Under the pieces are notes generated by a model, which worked only from the letters and a program-made list of their open reading frames with translations, was not told where the DNA came from and did not search any database. From a virus: 64,000 bases of DNA. The translations under genes were made by a program, and so were the position numbers. How positions within the stretch are numbered: the stretch's first letter is position 1; each line of letters opens with the position of its first letter. The stretch covers positions 1-64,000 of IMG/VR virus record IMGVR_UViG_3300035180_000246. One strand, 5' to 3'. This document shows positions 24,351 through 31,595 of this stretch, piece after piece.

Positions 24351-24818
24351 TTAACTGGTACCAAGCATCGCCTTAGCGTGCATGATAGCTGCTTGTTTTC
24401 CTTCTTCTGTATATGTATAGCACAGACCATTATTACTAAGATGATCGCTAGTTTCATTAGGATAGTAATATACGTGAATATATAACTCGGGAAGATTTGG
24501 GGAAGGTGAATAACAGTACTCACCTGGATTAGGCTTAAAAGAGATATTTGGAATCTCTATACCGTTAATTGTTTTAGTGGGAACTAGTTTCACAGGAGCT
24601 TCGATATATACTTCATCCCAGAACAAAGACTGAATATGCGCATCTTTATAAAAGTAACCTTCGGGTGTAAAACACCTAGGCTCTCCGTTAATACTAGAAA
24701 AGCGTACGCTAATAGGATAAGAATTACACCAGGTTATACTTTTAATTTCACCCCATCCAAAAATGAGCGAAAAAACCTTATCCCCTACTTCAGCGCTCTC
24801 GAATGTAGTAGTTGACAT
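24351..24818 (-). CDS. WGEI-family protein (paralogue 3, two-domain form)
   Basis: A 155-residue paralogue of the gene at 22195: TTFESAEVGDKVFSLIFGWG, YPISVRFSS, HIQSLFWDEVYIEAP in the barrel part, then KTINGIEIPNISFKPNPGEY and a closing CYTYTEEGKQAAIMHAKAML. The barrel resembles paralogue 1, the second half paralogue 2. See the findings for the family. Confidence 0.65.
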   Translation of the reverse strand: MSTTTFESAEVGDKVFSLIFGWGEIKSITWCNSYPISVRFSSINGEPRCFTPEGYFYKDAHIQSLFWDEVYIEAPVKLVPTKTINGIEIPNISFKPNPGEYCYSPSPNLPELYIHVYYYPNETSDHLSNNGLCYTYTEEGKQAAIMHAKAMLGTS

Positions 24819-24830
24819 AACTAATTCTCC

Positions 24831-24908
24831 TTATTTGTGTCTATTACTTAAAAGTACTAACGATTCTTCACTAAATTGTAAAATATCAGTATTGTTTACA
24901 GTAGTCAT
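24831..24908 (-). pseudogene. 25-codon remnant similar to the end of the 23116 gene
   Basis: The short frame (MTTVNNTDILQFSEESLVLL then SNRHK) resembles the last 18 residues of the protein at 23116-23490 (NNPSILQSDEKLLVPFEQ). It lies between paralogous genes, so it is best read as the stub of a duplicated gene after deletion. An AGAGGA precedes the ATG, so a short peptide could still be made. Confidence 0.35.
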
Positions 24909-24915
24909 TATTCTA

Positions 24916-25179
24916 CTATTCCTCTTGTTCGATCTTCATAATTTCTTCCTTCATACACACCTGTATTAGGTATTGGGCAGCTCGTAGTCGTGTCTTGAAC
25001 CCGTGCACTGTTTCAGCTACAGGTCTGCTCTTGAATGGGATAGCTGTGTATTCGCCATCCCAAGTTTTGTGGATTTGTCCTAGGAAGATATCACCAACAA
25101 AAAAATTAACAATATCTTTATTGTGTCTTTTGTAGTGGTAGTCCATTACTTGTTTATCCTTAGTTACGAATGAGTTCAT
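24916..25179 (-). CDS. Hypothetical protein, 87 aa
   Basis: Start placed at 25179 because AAAGGAGA lies just before that ATG and longer versions would run into the preceding gene. The protein has a basic N-terminal half (MDYHYKRHNKDIVNFF) and ends in a charged helix (KEEIMKIEQEE). GFKTRLRAAQYLIQ looks like a phage-type DUF helix. Unknown function. Confidence 0.6.
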   Translation of the reverse strand: MNSFVTKDKQVMDYHYKRHNKDIVNFFVGDIFLGQIHKTWDGEYTAIPFKSRPVAETVHGFKTRLRAAQYLIQVCMKEEIMKIEQEE

Positions 25180-25195
25180 GTCATTCTCCTTTAAA

Positions 25196-25477
25196 CTAGG
25201 TAGTGTGATTAACACATAATAGATTACCGATTGCACTAGCGAATTTGTATATGTCGGTAACTTCCACACCTTCATGGTTGGTTATCGTATATCTGTGGAA
25301 TAAGCCTAATACCACTTCTTCGCTTAGCGGCTCACTATCTGGTGCTGCTTCCCACATTGCGCTGAATACGCCATGTAGTTCTGTATTACTAAACTCTATG
25401 CTACGTAGGTAATCATTAGCTGCTTGTTTCATTGCCTTTGTAGGTTTTCTTGGTAACCATTTGTACTGCGTTGTCAT
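25196..25477 (-). CDS. Phage AMYKAAP-type protein, 93 aa
   Basis: The N-terminal half (PTKAMKQAANDYLRSIEFSN, then FSAMWEAAPDSEP) has the P-T-x-x-M ... A-M-x-x-A-A-P pattern seen at 23116. Its first residues MTTQYKWL are identical to those of the lipoprotein at 23483, which suggests reshuffling of gene starts among neighbours. Role unknown. Confidence 0.6.
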   Translation of the reverse strand: MTTQYKWLPRKPTKAMKQAANDYLRSIEFSNTELHGVFSAMWEAAPDSEPLSEEVVLGLFHRYTITNHEGVEVTDIYKFASAIGNLLCVNHTT

Positions 25478-25478
25478 T

Positions 25479-25604
25479 TCAAGTATCCTTTAATTCATGT
25501 ACTACCGTTCCAGCTGCAAACCATATCGTAGAGATAACTAATAAAACGTCATCCACATATATAATGTAGGCAGCCATAAACATTAATCCTATAAGTCCAT
25601 ACAT
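25479..25604 (-). CDS. Small membrane protein, 41 aa
   Basis: Short frame with a strong AAAGGAG site 5-6 nt before the ATG. The peptide (MYGLIGLMFMAAYIIYVDDV then LLVISTIWFAAGTVVHELKD) has two short hydrophobic segments split by two Asp, as in a hairpin membrane protein. Its TGA lies at the ATG of the next gene. Unknown function. Confidence 0.55.
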   Translation of the reverse strand: MYGLIGLMFMAAYIIYVDDVLLVISTIWFAAGTVVHELKDT

Positions 25605-25605
25605 T

Positions 25606-25917
25606 CTATTCTCCTTTATATTCAGGTAGGGGCATCCAATACAGCACGCAGTCTTTACACCCAGAAAACATCCATGTCTTCAGTACTGACCATTTATCAG
25701 AGCCTACTGTTCCTGTATGGTATAAGACGATTACATGCTGTAAATTCTTCGGATGTGTTGATTTATCATCAATGTCAAACTTAATCCATGCTGCTTGAGT
25801 TGCCGCCTCTAAGGCTCTATGCATATCTGTAATATTACCACTAGGTAAATTGTAGTCATGCTGTCGTCCTAGATACTCACATGCTGCAACTTGCACCATT
25901 TTATCAGTCACTTTCAT
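25606..25917 (-). CDS. Hypothetical protein, 103 aa (AMYKAAP-like start)
   Basis: Opens with KVTDKMVQVAACEYL and MHRALEAATQAAW, a variant of the small phage protein pattern above, and continues with a Cys-rich beta part (MFSGCKDCVLYWMPLPEYKG) resembling DUF551-type phage proteins. It overlaps the lipoprotein gene by 14 nt. Confidence 0.55.
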   Translation of the reverse strand: MKVTDKMVQVAACEYLGRQHDYNLPSGNITDMHRALEAATQAAWIKFDIDDKSTHPKNLQHVIVLYHTGTVGSDKWSVLKTWMFSGCKDCVLYWMPLPEYKGE

Positions 25918-26125
25918 TATTTAGTTTCCTACGTGTAAGTACACATGTAACACCATCTGGTATCTTATAAACAGAGGTTGGGTATCCCCATACAATAGTA
26001 CCCTTGTCTATATACAGACTTTCTACTTCTTTAGTGAATCCGTTATCACAAGTAGCTATGGTGGTATATGTACTCGTACAACCAACCATATTTAGTAAAA
26101 TCAACATGAAGATAATTAGTTTCAT
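25904..26125 (-). CDS. Small lipoprotein, 73 aa
   Basis: Start placed at 26125: that ATG overlaps the stop of the upstream membrane protein (ATGA) and gives a canonical signal peptide MKLIIFMLILLNMVGC with lipobox M-V-G-C. The mature part has a disulfide-capable Cys pair and a basic end (TCVLTRRKLNNESD). Probably exported and lipid-anchored; role unknown. Confidence 0.6.
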   Translation of the reverse strand: MKLIIFMLILLNMVGCTSTYTTIATCDNGFTKEVESLYIDKGTIVWGYPTSVYKIPDGVTCVLTRRKLNNESD

Positions 26126-26283
26126 TTCACTAGCTCGCATTTGTAGGTTTTATGATTTATATAAAAGCCTCCGAGTTTTTCACAATCCATAGTTATACTA
26201 GATGCAGATATTACCCATGTAAGTGGTAGTAGTATCGCTGTAACTACTATCCACATAATAAAAGCCGATAAATAGTCACTCAT
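26122..26283 (-). CDS. Small membrane protein, 53 aa
   Basis: A short frame linked at both ends by ATGA overlaps, to the 201-residue gene upstream and the lipoprotein downstream. It has one membrane helix (FIMWIVVTAILLPLTWVISA) and a tail with two Cys (TMDCEKLGGFYINHKTYKCE) that would lie outside the membrane. The tail type is common in small phage membrane proteins. Confidence 0.6.
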   Translation of the reverse strand: MSDYLSAFIMWIVVTAILLPLTWVISASSITMDCEKLGGFYINHKTYKCELVK

Positions 26284-26885
26284 ACTTCCACTTCCCATGA
26301 TCTGCCTGTTTTACGGTACTCATATTCGACATAGTGTACTTCAGCGTCGTCTTCGGTCATTAGTAATGTTGCAATCGTCCATTTTTGGTGTAACTTTGGT
26401 CTGAACATCCACTCGTACATGGTATTGGTGTCGGGTTTGGTACGATACTTCGTATCTTCATACCAGTCAGGGTTGGGTTCTTCTATCCAGTCACCGCAGA
26501 TATAGGCTTGAATCTTCACACCATCATGGTGCTTTTGGATTAACTCATTGTGTGGGTGTAAGCGATAGGTATTACACCCATCCCAGTTTGGGGTAATCCA
26601 ATTTCCAAACTGATCTGTGATGTTCTTAAACCCATACCCGTAATTAGATTGCCACGCTTGACCATCTTTATACGAATCAATAAGGTCTTGATGGGCGTGG
26701 CGAGGTGTGATTTCAGTCCAAATATCTTCGTTGTATAAAGCCCATAGAAAAAATATCTCGTTGGCATTATACATGAACGGGTTAGAGCGTTTTTCGTCGA
26801 AGTAAACCACTGACCCTAAGTTGTCTTTGAATCGCTTACCCGCAAGTAACTCTTGCACCATGTGTGATTTGCTGTCAAATTTCAT
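26280..26885 (-). CDS. Hypothetical protein, 201 aa, Trp/Tyr-rich
   Basis: An aromatic-rich soluble protein (YGYGFKNITDQFGNWITPNW, YICGDWIEEPNPDWYED). Its GC content and CG dinucleotides look higher than in the flanking genes, suggesting a different origin. The N-terminus (MVQELLAGKRFKDNLGSVVY) resembles small phage proteins that sense or bind nucleic acids, but I cannot assign it. Confidence 0.6.
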   Translation of the reverse strand: MKFDSKSHMVQELLAGKRFKDNLGSVVYFDEKRSNPFMYNANEIFFLWALYNEDIWTEITPRHAHQDLIDSYKDGQAWQSNYGYGFKNITDQFGNWITPNWDGCNTYRLHPHNELIQKHHDGVKIQAYICGDWIEEPNPDWYEDTKYRTKPDTNTMYEWMFRPKLHQKWTIATLLMTEDDAEVHYVEYEYRKTGRSWEVEV

Positions 26886-26969
26886 CTTAAAAGTTCCTTA
26901 ATAATTATTTAAGTGATGTGTATGAGGTATTCGTCTATTAATACTCTTCCCAGCCATCTTTCTTGTATG

Positions 26970-27233
26970 TCATTTTTCATCCCTATTTACATTAATTGGT
27001 GTGCTTGCAGAAATATTTAACACTGTTCCAGGAGTTGTTATAATAATTGTCTTATTTTTAGTAATTGCGTCAATAACAAAAGAAATACCAAAGAAAAATA
27101 GTGCTGTACTGACTAAGTACAAAGCACCAGATTCGTCATTTGTAGAAAAGTAAGTGTAGATAGTAAATATACTTAGTATGTATGCAATTACATCAGCCGA
27201 GTTGATATTTAATGCGAATTTTCGAGTATTCAT
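26970..27233 (-). CDS. Membrane protein with two predicted helices, 87 aa
   Basis: Two hydrophobic segments (VIAYILSIFTIYTYF and LYLVSTALFFFGISFVI) joined by an acidic-polar turn TNDESG. The C-terminal tail is polar. Topology would place both ends on the same side. It lies just before the wall hydrolase gene in the reverse sense of transcription (downstream of it). Confidence 0.6.
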   Translation of the reverse strand: MNTRKFALNINSADVIAYILSIFTIYTYFSTNDESGALYLVSTALFFFGISFVIDAITKNKTIIITTPGTVLNISASTPINVNRDEK

Positions 27234-27261
27234 CGATTTGTCCTTTATACTTGTTTATTGG

Positions 27262-27894
27262 TTAAGCTTTTTTAGATTTGCTTGTTGGTTTAGTCTTTGA
27301 ATTGCTGATAGGTTTAATACCTTTAGCTTTTACGTATGTTGGTTTATCCATAAAAGTATGCTTACCAACTTTAGCAACTGGAGTGTACTGCTTAACCCAT
27401 ACATGTCTCTTAGTGTCTACTTTATTGATGTTAGCGTAGTACCTAGCACCGTTAGCTAGATCAGGTAACTTACCTTTCAACTCTAGATCAGCAATGTGTA
27501 ATGCCTCCTTCCACTTGTCTTCTTCAACAATCTCGATTGGATCTTTATTCATAGTCCAAGAGAATTGTTTAGGTTGGAATATCACATCGTAGTACGTCTT
27601 AGGAAACTCAGGATCATGCAATCTATGTCTTACTGTATTGGTAACAGCAATCATACCTGCTTTACCTTCGCCTCTTGCTTCTTGATAAGCATTAAGTGCA
27701 ATAGCTATCTTCTGATCAGGTAACACAGGAGCTAACATATTAGGTTTATCTAGCTGACCTATCTCTAATCCGTACACTTCTGGATTAGATTCTAGCAGTC
27801 TATCCATGTAATCGTTATAAGCTAGTACCAGACTTACTGGTAGCATGATTATAAGAAGTACAAGCATAGTAGATTTCGTTGATTGATTGAACAT
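27262..27894 (-). CDS. Membrane-anchored SleB-type cell wall hydrolase
   Basis: Residues 9-25 form a hydrophobic anchor (TMLVLLIIMLPVSLVLAY). The rest is a Hydrolase_2/SleB domain: IALNAYQEARGEGKAGMIAV (catalytic Glu near 72), TVRHRLHDPEFP, DVIFQPKQFSW and ANGARYYAN. Such enzymes are lytic transglycosylases of peptidoglycan. It is in the early/middle - strand region, apart from the late lysis cassette at 49.5-51.2 kb, so it may act on the wall during takeover or be a secondary lysin with a signal-anchor. Its ATG directly follows the stop of the gene upstream. Confidence 0.85.
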   Translation of the reverse strand: MFNQSTKSTMLVLLIIMLPVSLVLAYNDYMDRLLESNPEVYGLEIGQLDKPNMLAPVLPDQKIAIALNAYQEARGEGKAGMIAVTNTVRHRLHDPEFPKTYYDVIFQPKQFSWTMNKDPIEIVEEDKWKEALHIADLELKGKLPDLANGARYYANINKVDTKRHVWVKQYTPVAKVGKHTFMDKPTYVKAKGIKPISNSKTKPTSKSKKA

Positions 27895-28101
27895 TTAAAT
27901 AACTCCTAAAAAGGTTATATCATCTACAGTTATGTAACCTAAGTTTTCTAGTAACTCATCAGTTAAAGATAATTCGTATTCAGCAACAACTGCTCTCTCA
28001 TAGAATATGTCAAAAGGACATAGAGTCTCTTTGCAGATTGTTTCGTAAGTGGTAGTTAGATTTTTCCAATTGCACGCAATAGTAATTCTATAGTTATACA
28101 T
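27895..28101 (-). CDS. Hypothetical protein, 68 aa
   Basis: Start at 28101 is chosen because AGGAAGT precedes it; an in-frame start at 28152 has no ribosome site. First gene after the strong sigma-70-like promoter at 28.3 kb. It contains three Cys (ACNW, ICKETLCPFD). Not recognised. Confidence 0.55.
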   Translation of the reverse strand: MYNYRITIACNWKNLTTTYETICKETLCPFDIFYERAVVAEYELSLTDELLENLGYITVDDITFLGVI

Positions 28102-28285
28102 GGATTTACTTCCTAATTCATGGTTAAGATTGCGGGTTAACATTAAGTACACCTTATACCTAACTTAAATAATTTAAGCTATTTAGTATTTAGGTCTATA
28201 GACGGATAATTGTATTAAGACTGTCTTTAGATATTAATTATATCTAGAAGAAGAGAAAACCAGGTAAAAGAGAAGAAGAGCACTT

Positions 28286-28314
28286 AGTATAGTAAGCACT
28301 CAAGTGTGTGTCAA
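28286..28314 (-). promoter_or_regulatory. Near-consensus host sigma-70 promoter
   Basis: On the - strand TTGACA (28314-28309) and TATACT (28291-28286) are separated by exactly 17 nt, five or six of six matches at each box. Transcription would start near 28280 and run left into the gene at 27895 and the wall hydrolase. A ~180-nt leader precedes the first gene. It lies in a 245-nt spacer (28102-28346) otherwise free of genes. Confidence 0.8.
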
Positions 28315-28346
28315 ATTGAATTTTTCGATGAGAACAAGCTTGTTAA

Positions 28347-28649
28347 TCAAAAATTTCGATAAGCTACCTGTAAGCTGCTCGACCAATTTATATCTTTAAT
28401 CAAGTTGTATCTCTCAGCTTTAGCTTCAGCTTTGTTCACACAGTACTCTAAGTAGTACCAATTCACAAATTCAGTATACCCTCCTACATGCAGCAGTCCT
28501 GGATTAACTCTCAAGATTGCATTAATGTCATATTCAGTCAGCGCCTCTGTATCCATCTTTATTAAAGTTCTTTTACTTAAAGCTCTTATCAAAGGCTCTT
28601 CGACAGCTAGATAGTCACCTAACGCTTTAGCTGTAAATGTATTACTCAT
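28347..28649 (-). CDS. FTAKALG-family early protein, copy 1
   Basis: A 100-residue protein paralogous to the one at 28943: shared FTAKALGDYL, a middle ALTE-x-x-I-x-x-x-L and WYYLEYCVNKAEA followed by RYNLIKD-x-NW. The first part resembles a small helix-turn-helix (YLAVEEPLIRALSKRTLI), so DNA or polymerase binding is possible. Unknown otherwise. Confidence 0.6.
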   Translation of the reverse strand: MSNTFTAKALGDYLAVEEPLIRALSKRTLIKMDTEALTEYDINAILRVNPGLLHVGGYTEFVNWYYLEYCVNKAEAKAERYNLIKDINWSSSLQVAYRNF

Positions 28650-28696
28650 TTGTTTATACCTCCATTAAAGTGTAAGCCTAGCATCTACGATTCAGC

Positions 28697-28939
28697 CTAG
28701 AAAGGTAACTCATCTGGATCAGTTACATACTTACCAGCAAGTAGATACCAGTTCTTAAATTCGACTATGTGATCATCTACAGATCCTTCACAAGTCCTAA
28801 ATATTTTCTTTAAAGTTTCTTCCCTAACTACATACGAACTGTTCCATTTCATGAGTAAATGTTTAGTATTCCATCCACATGTAGCACATTGGTTAACAAA
28901 AGCTTCTACATGATAGACCTTACACTTAATGTTATTCAT
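28697..28939 (-). CDS. Hypothetical Cys-containing protein, 80 aa
   Basis: Contains CATCGWNTKH and upstream Cys/His residues (KCKVYHVEAFVNQC), a possible zinc site, and EFKNWYLLAGKY, which resembles the WYYLEY segment of its two neighbours. It may be a diverged member of the same group. Confidence 0.55.
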   Translation of the reverse strand: MNNIKCKVYHVEAFVNQCATCGWNTKHLLMKWNSSYVVREETLKKIFRTCEGSVDDHIVEFKNWYLLAGKYVTDPDELPF

Positions 28940-28942
28940 AAC

Positions 28943-29221
28943 CTACCATCCCATTGCCTGTTTCCAGTTATGGTCTTGTATTAGAGCATAACGTTTATCA
29001 GCAGCTTCAATCTCATCTACGCTGTATTCTAGATAGTACCAAGATATAAACTCATCTAGATTACCTATAAACCTACTGTTCCTGGTAAAAAGTAATGAAA
29101 TATTCCCTTCAGTTAATGCAGCTGGATTCATAGGTGTAAAGGTTGAGGCAATTATATGCTTTACAACATCTTCACTAATGCAAAGGTACTCACCTAACGC
29201 TTTAGCTGTAAATGTACTCAT
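28943..29221 (-). CDS. FTAKALG-family early protein, copy 2
   Basis: A 92-residue paralogue of the gene at 28347 (STFTAKALGEYLCISEDVVK, EFISWYYLEYSVDEIEA, RYALIQDHNW). The start overlaps the stop of the small membrane protein upstream (ATGA). Tandem duplication with loss of similarity in the middle. Confidence 0.6.
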   Translation of the reverse strand: MSTFTAKALGEYLCISEDVVKHIIASTFTPMNPAALTEGNISLLFTRNSRFIGNLDEFISWYYLEYSVDEIEAADKRYALIQDHNWKQAMGW

Positions 29222-29328
29222 TGGCTTACACCTACAATTAGGTACATACCGACAGCAATGATAGTCATCAGTACACTAACAACCTCACAATGGTGGTTAA
29301 CTACTAATCGATTAATAAACTTACTCAT
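29218..29328 (-). CDS. Small membrane protein, 36 aa
   Basis: Short frame with an AAAGGA site 6 nt before the ATG and an ATGA overlap with the next gene. The peptide (MSKFINRLVVNHHCEVVSVL then MTIIAVGMYLIVGVSQ) has a basic head and one membrane helix. Function unknown. Confidence 0.55.
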   Translation of the reverse strand: MSKFINRLVVNHHCEVVSVLMTIIAVGMYLIVGVSQ

Positions 29329-29380
29329 ATAGCATCCTTTAATTATTCATTAGATAGTAATTATTGTAATTACTAGATAG

Positions 29381-29425
29381 AAAAAAAAAAATACTACACA
29401 ACCTACCTAAGTAGATCATGTAGTA
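29381..29425 (-). terminator. Terminator after the 29433 membrane protein gene
   Basis: On the - strand TACTACA ... TGTAGTA forms a 7-bp stem over a 20-nt inner region (with a further CTAC/GTAG pairing) followed by 11 T. Lies 7 nt after the gene's stop. Confidence 0.75.
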
Positions 29426-29432
29426 AATTAGA

Positions 29433-29678
29433 TTAAGCTGAAGCTAAATTAGAGTCTTCCTGTTCTGGTTTACTCATCTCTTTAGCATAAGCCAATAGAC
29501 CAATAAAGCCAGCAATCGCAGCCCATACTGCTACAACAGATAGCTTAACACTTGATACTAGATAGCTTGTAATACTTTGATTTTCAAGGACATCTAGTGT
29601 ATTACCTACACCATTTGCGTTATAAGCTTCGCTTGCAATTGAAGTAGTCTTAATACTTTTTACTTGTCGAGTCGCCAT
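29433..29678 (-). CDS. Early membrane protein, paralogue of the 33124 gene
   Basis: Start at 29678 (MATRQVKSIKTTSIASEAYN) by alignment with its paralogue and a GGTGA site; an ATG at 29690 is possible. The 81-residue protein has a soluble N-terminal half (NTLDVLENQSITSYLVSSV) and one membrane helix (VVAVWAAIAGFIGLLAYAKE) with a charged tail. It is transcribed as a single gene between two terminators, just downstream of the RNA polymerase gene. Confidence 0.7.
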   Translation of the reverse strand: MATRQVKSIKTTSIASEAYNANGVGNTLDVLENQSITSYLVSSVKLSVVAVWAAIAGFIGLLAYAKEMSKPEQEDSNLASA

Positions 29679-29700
29679 TTTATTCACCATAATTTAGATT

Positions 29701-29748
29701 AAAAAAAAAAAAACAGTAGAGACTAAGGCTTTCGCCCTAATCTCTACC
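29701..29748 (-). terminator. Strong terminator after the RNA polymerase gene
   Basis: On the - strand GTAGAGATTAGGGC ... GCCTTAGTCTCTAC forms a long stem (about 13 bp, one G-T pair) with a TTCG-like loop, followed by 13 T. Very likely efficient in ending RNA polymerase mRNA. Confidence 0.85.
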
Positions 29749-29799
29749 ATTAAATAGTACTCTATGTATAATCAGGTTATATCTAGTACATGTACTGTA

Positions 29800-31518
29800 C
29801 TAACTCAATGCATACTCTGAATTAAGAATATCAAGATGCAGATCGTTAGAGAGTTTATCAAGCTTAACAGGATACCCTGCTAGATCACTTATAATGCTCT
29901 CTAGTAGATTGCTCTGAGCTAAACGAGCTAACACCTCTTTAAAGATGTTGCGCATCGCCTTAGCGTTATTAGGATGACATACAAAGCTGTCATGAATATG
30001 AGCAACTTCGAAATCGCATGATCTAATTAACTCTCTTGCAACGTATGCATCCACAGAGTGAGTAACGTTAGCCCAAATATGCAATTTACTACCAGACGGT
30101 TTATTAACTAACTCTTGGTAGTCAAAGAACACATTCTCAGCCAAGTTAACTCGGGTAGTCTCAGATACTTGGGTTCTAACGCAAGCTGTATGACCATCTG
30201 GTAATGTCCATACAAACTCTGCTTTGTCTTCCCAAATGCTATCAATAACATTCATGAATGCTTCAGCACCCTTGAAGCCTACAGCTAGAGCCTTATAGAA
30301 AGCTTTTAACTGAGCATCGTTAAATGCCTTTCTTGGACTACCAATGCTACCGTACCAGTGAGTCATCAGCGGTTTCTTAACTAACTCACGATCTACATGA
30401 TCATTAGGAGCTAGTTGAGCATTCATTAACGCTACCAGATACGTATAAACGTCCTCACGTTTACCTGTATTGGTTAAGTTAACTTTAGTAGCTGTCTCTT
30501 TACAGCCTGTAAGTACAGCAAGGCACTGTAAGCCTGAAGCTGTGCAATCCCACATAGTAGGAATGCCAACAGGTAAACCATTAACAGCATCAAAGTATGC
30601 ATTAACAGCTTTCGTATAGAGGACAGGCTCAGCAATATCAGCAAGGTCAATAGACATATCGTCACCATTAAAGGTAACAGTTTTAGCTATTAACTGCTGT
30701 CCTTTAATTTTACGGTCAGCCCAAGACAATTTATCAAAACCTGCTGTATTAGCTACCCAGCATAAGAGTTCCTCTACAGCATCTTTGGTACATACTTCTT
30801 TGTTAGAGAAGCTTAATAGAGCTTTATGATATTCAGAGCTTTGAAGATTTACTTCATAACCCTTAGAGTACATTCTACCTCTGCTATCGTAGTTCCACAT
30901 AAAGTGAAATTTGTTACCTAAGAGTTGAGCAGTAATGTCCACAGATTTGTCCCAAGAATAACTAGTAGTATCTTTGAAATTACTAGCTATATCTAAGTCG
31001 ATCTCCCAAGAGATATCCTGCAATTTGTTAATTACATCAACACTTACAGGATACTCATGCTGGTTTTCATGACCTAATACTAAGTCATGTTTAATAGACA
31101 AGTAGCCTCCACTCTTTCCTAGTTTATTCCACTTACGTGGTTTAACAAGTAATGGTGGTAGTACTGTTGTGATACTGAATTGTCTTAATAACTCATTAGG
31201 TAACTTAACTAAAGGCTTTAACACGATGTTACCAGCACCGTGATTTACCAATGAGTAGTAGCCTGAAGATGTAAAGCTCATGATTACTTCTGTAGCAGAA
31301 GTTAAATCCATACCAGCATGGATCAGACTGTTTACTACAGACTGAATTGGGATGTTCTTACCTAGTCCAGACAGTACATTTACGAGTACTATCTCTTCTG
31401 GTTCAGTAATGCTTAGTTCCAACTCTTGAATGTACATCTTAACCTTATTCTTAATCAGTCTCTTAGAGTACTTGTCCTCTAAGTCTAATTGTCTAACATA
31501 GTTGTTATCGCTATTCAT
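29800..31518 (-). CDS. Single-subunit T7-type RNA polymerase
   Basis: A 572-residue DNA-dependent RNA polymerase. Motif A is MWDCTASGLQ near residue 321 (T7 D537 region), motif B KKPLMTHWYGS near 383 (T7 K631/Y639) and motif C HIHDSF near 507 (T7 D812). It is much shorter than T7 RNAP (883), with a reduced N-terminal domain. In N4 the comparable middle polymerase is split in two proteins (gp15, gp16); here one chain carries all motifs. Start set at the ATG at 31518, 9 nt after AGGA; a TTG at 31536 is in frame. It should transcribe phage middle genes. Confidence 0.93.
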   Translation of the reverse strand: MNSDNNYVRQLDLEDKYSKRLIKNKVKMYIQELELSITEPEEIVLVNVLSGLGKNIPIQSVVNSLIHAGMDLTSATEVIMSFTSSGYYSLVNHGAGNIVLKPLVKLPNELLRQFSITTVLPPLLVKPRKWNKLGKSGGYLSIKHDLVLGHENQHEYPVSVDVINKLQDISWEIDLDIASNFKDTTSYSWDKSVDITAQLLGNKFHFMWNYDSRGRMYSKGYEVNLQSSEYHKALLSFSNKEVCTKDAVEELLCWVANTAGFDKLSWADRKIKGQQLIAKTVTFNGDDMSIDLADIAEPVLYTKAVNAYFDAVNGLPVGIPTMWDCTASGLQCLAVLTGCKETATKVNLTNTGKREDVYTYLVALMNAQLAPNDHVDRELVKKPLMTHWYGSIGSPRKAFNDAQLKAFYKALAVGFKGAEAFMNVIDSIWEDKAEFVWTLPDGHTACVRTQVSETTRVNLAENVFFDYQELVNKPSGSKLHIWANVTHSVDAYVARELIRSCDFEVAHIHDSFVCHPNNAKAMRNIFKEVLARLAQSNLLESIISDLAGYPVKLDKLSNDLHLDILNSEYALS

Positions 31519-31547
31519 ATTAAGATTCCTGTTCAAATTAAAGGATT

Positions 31548-31578
31548 AAAAAATAGACATACCCTTAACAGGTATGCC
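31548..31578 (-). terminator. Terminator between the acidic peptide and RNA polymerase genes
   Basis: On the - strand GGCATACC-TGTTAA-GGGTATGTC gives an 8-bp stem (one G-T), then TATTTTTT. It separates the acidic 39-residue gene from the polymerase gene, so some transcripts would stop here and the polymerase would be expressed by read-through or a weak start in the leader. Confidence 0.8.
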
Positions 31579-31595
31579 TAAATATGTGAGAAGAA

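Noticed and set aside
26936-26975. 11-codon frame (MTYKKDGWEEY) after the 26970 gene
   Set aside because: It overlaps the gene's stop as ATGA, but is too short to support as a gene without translation data.
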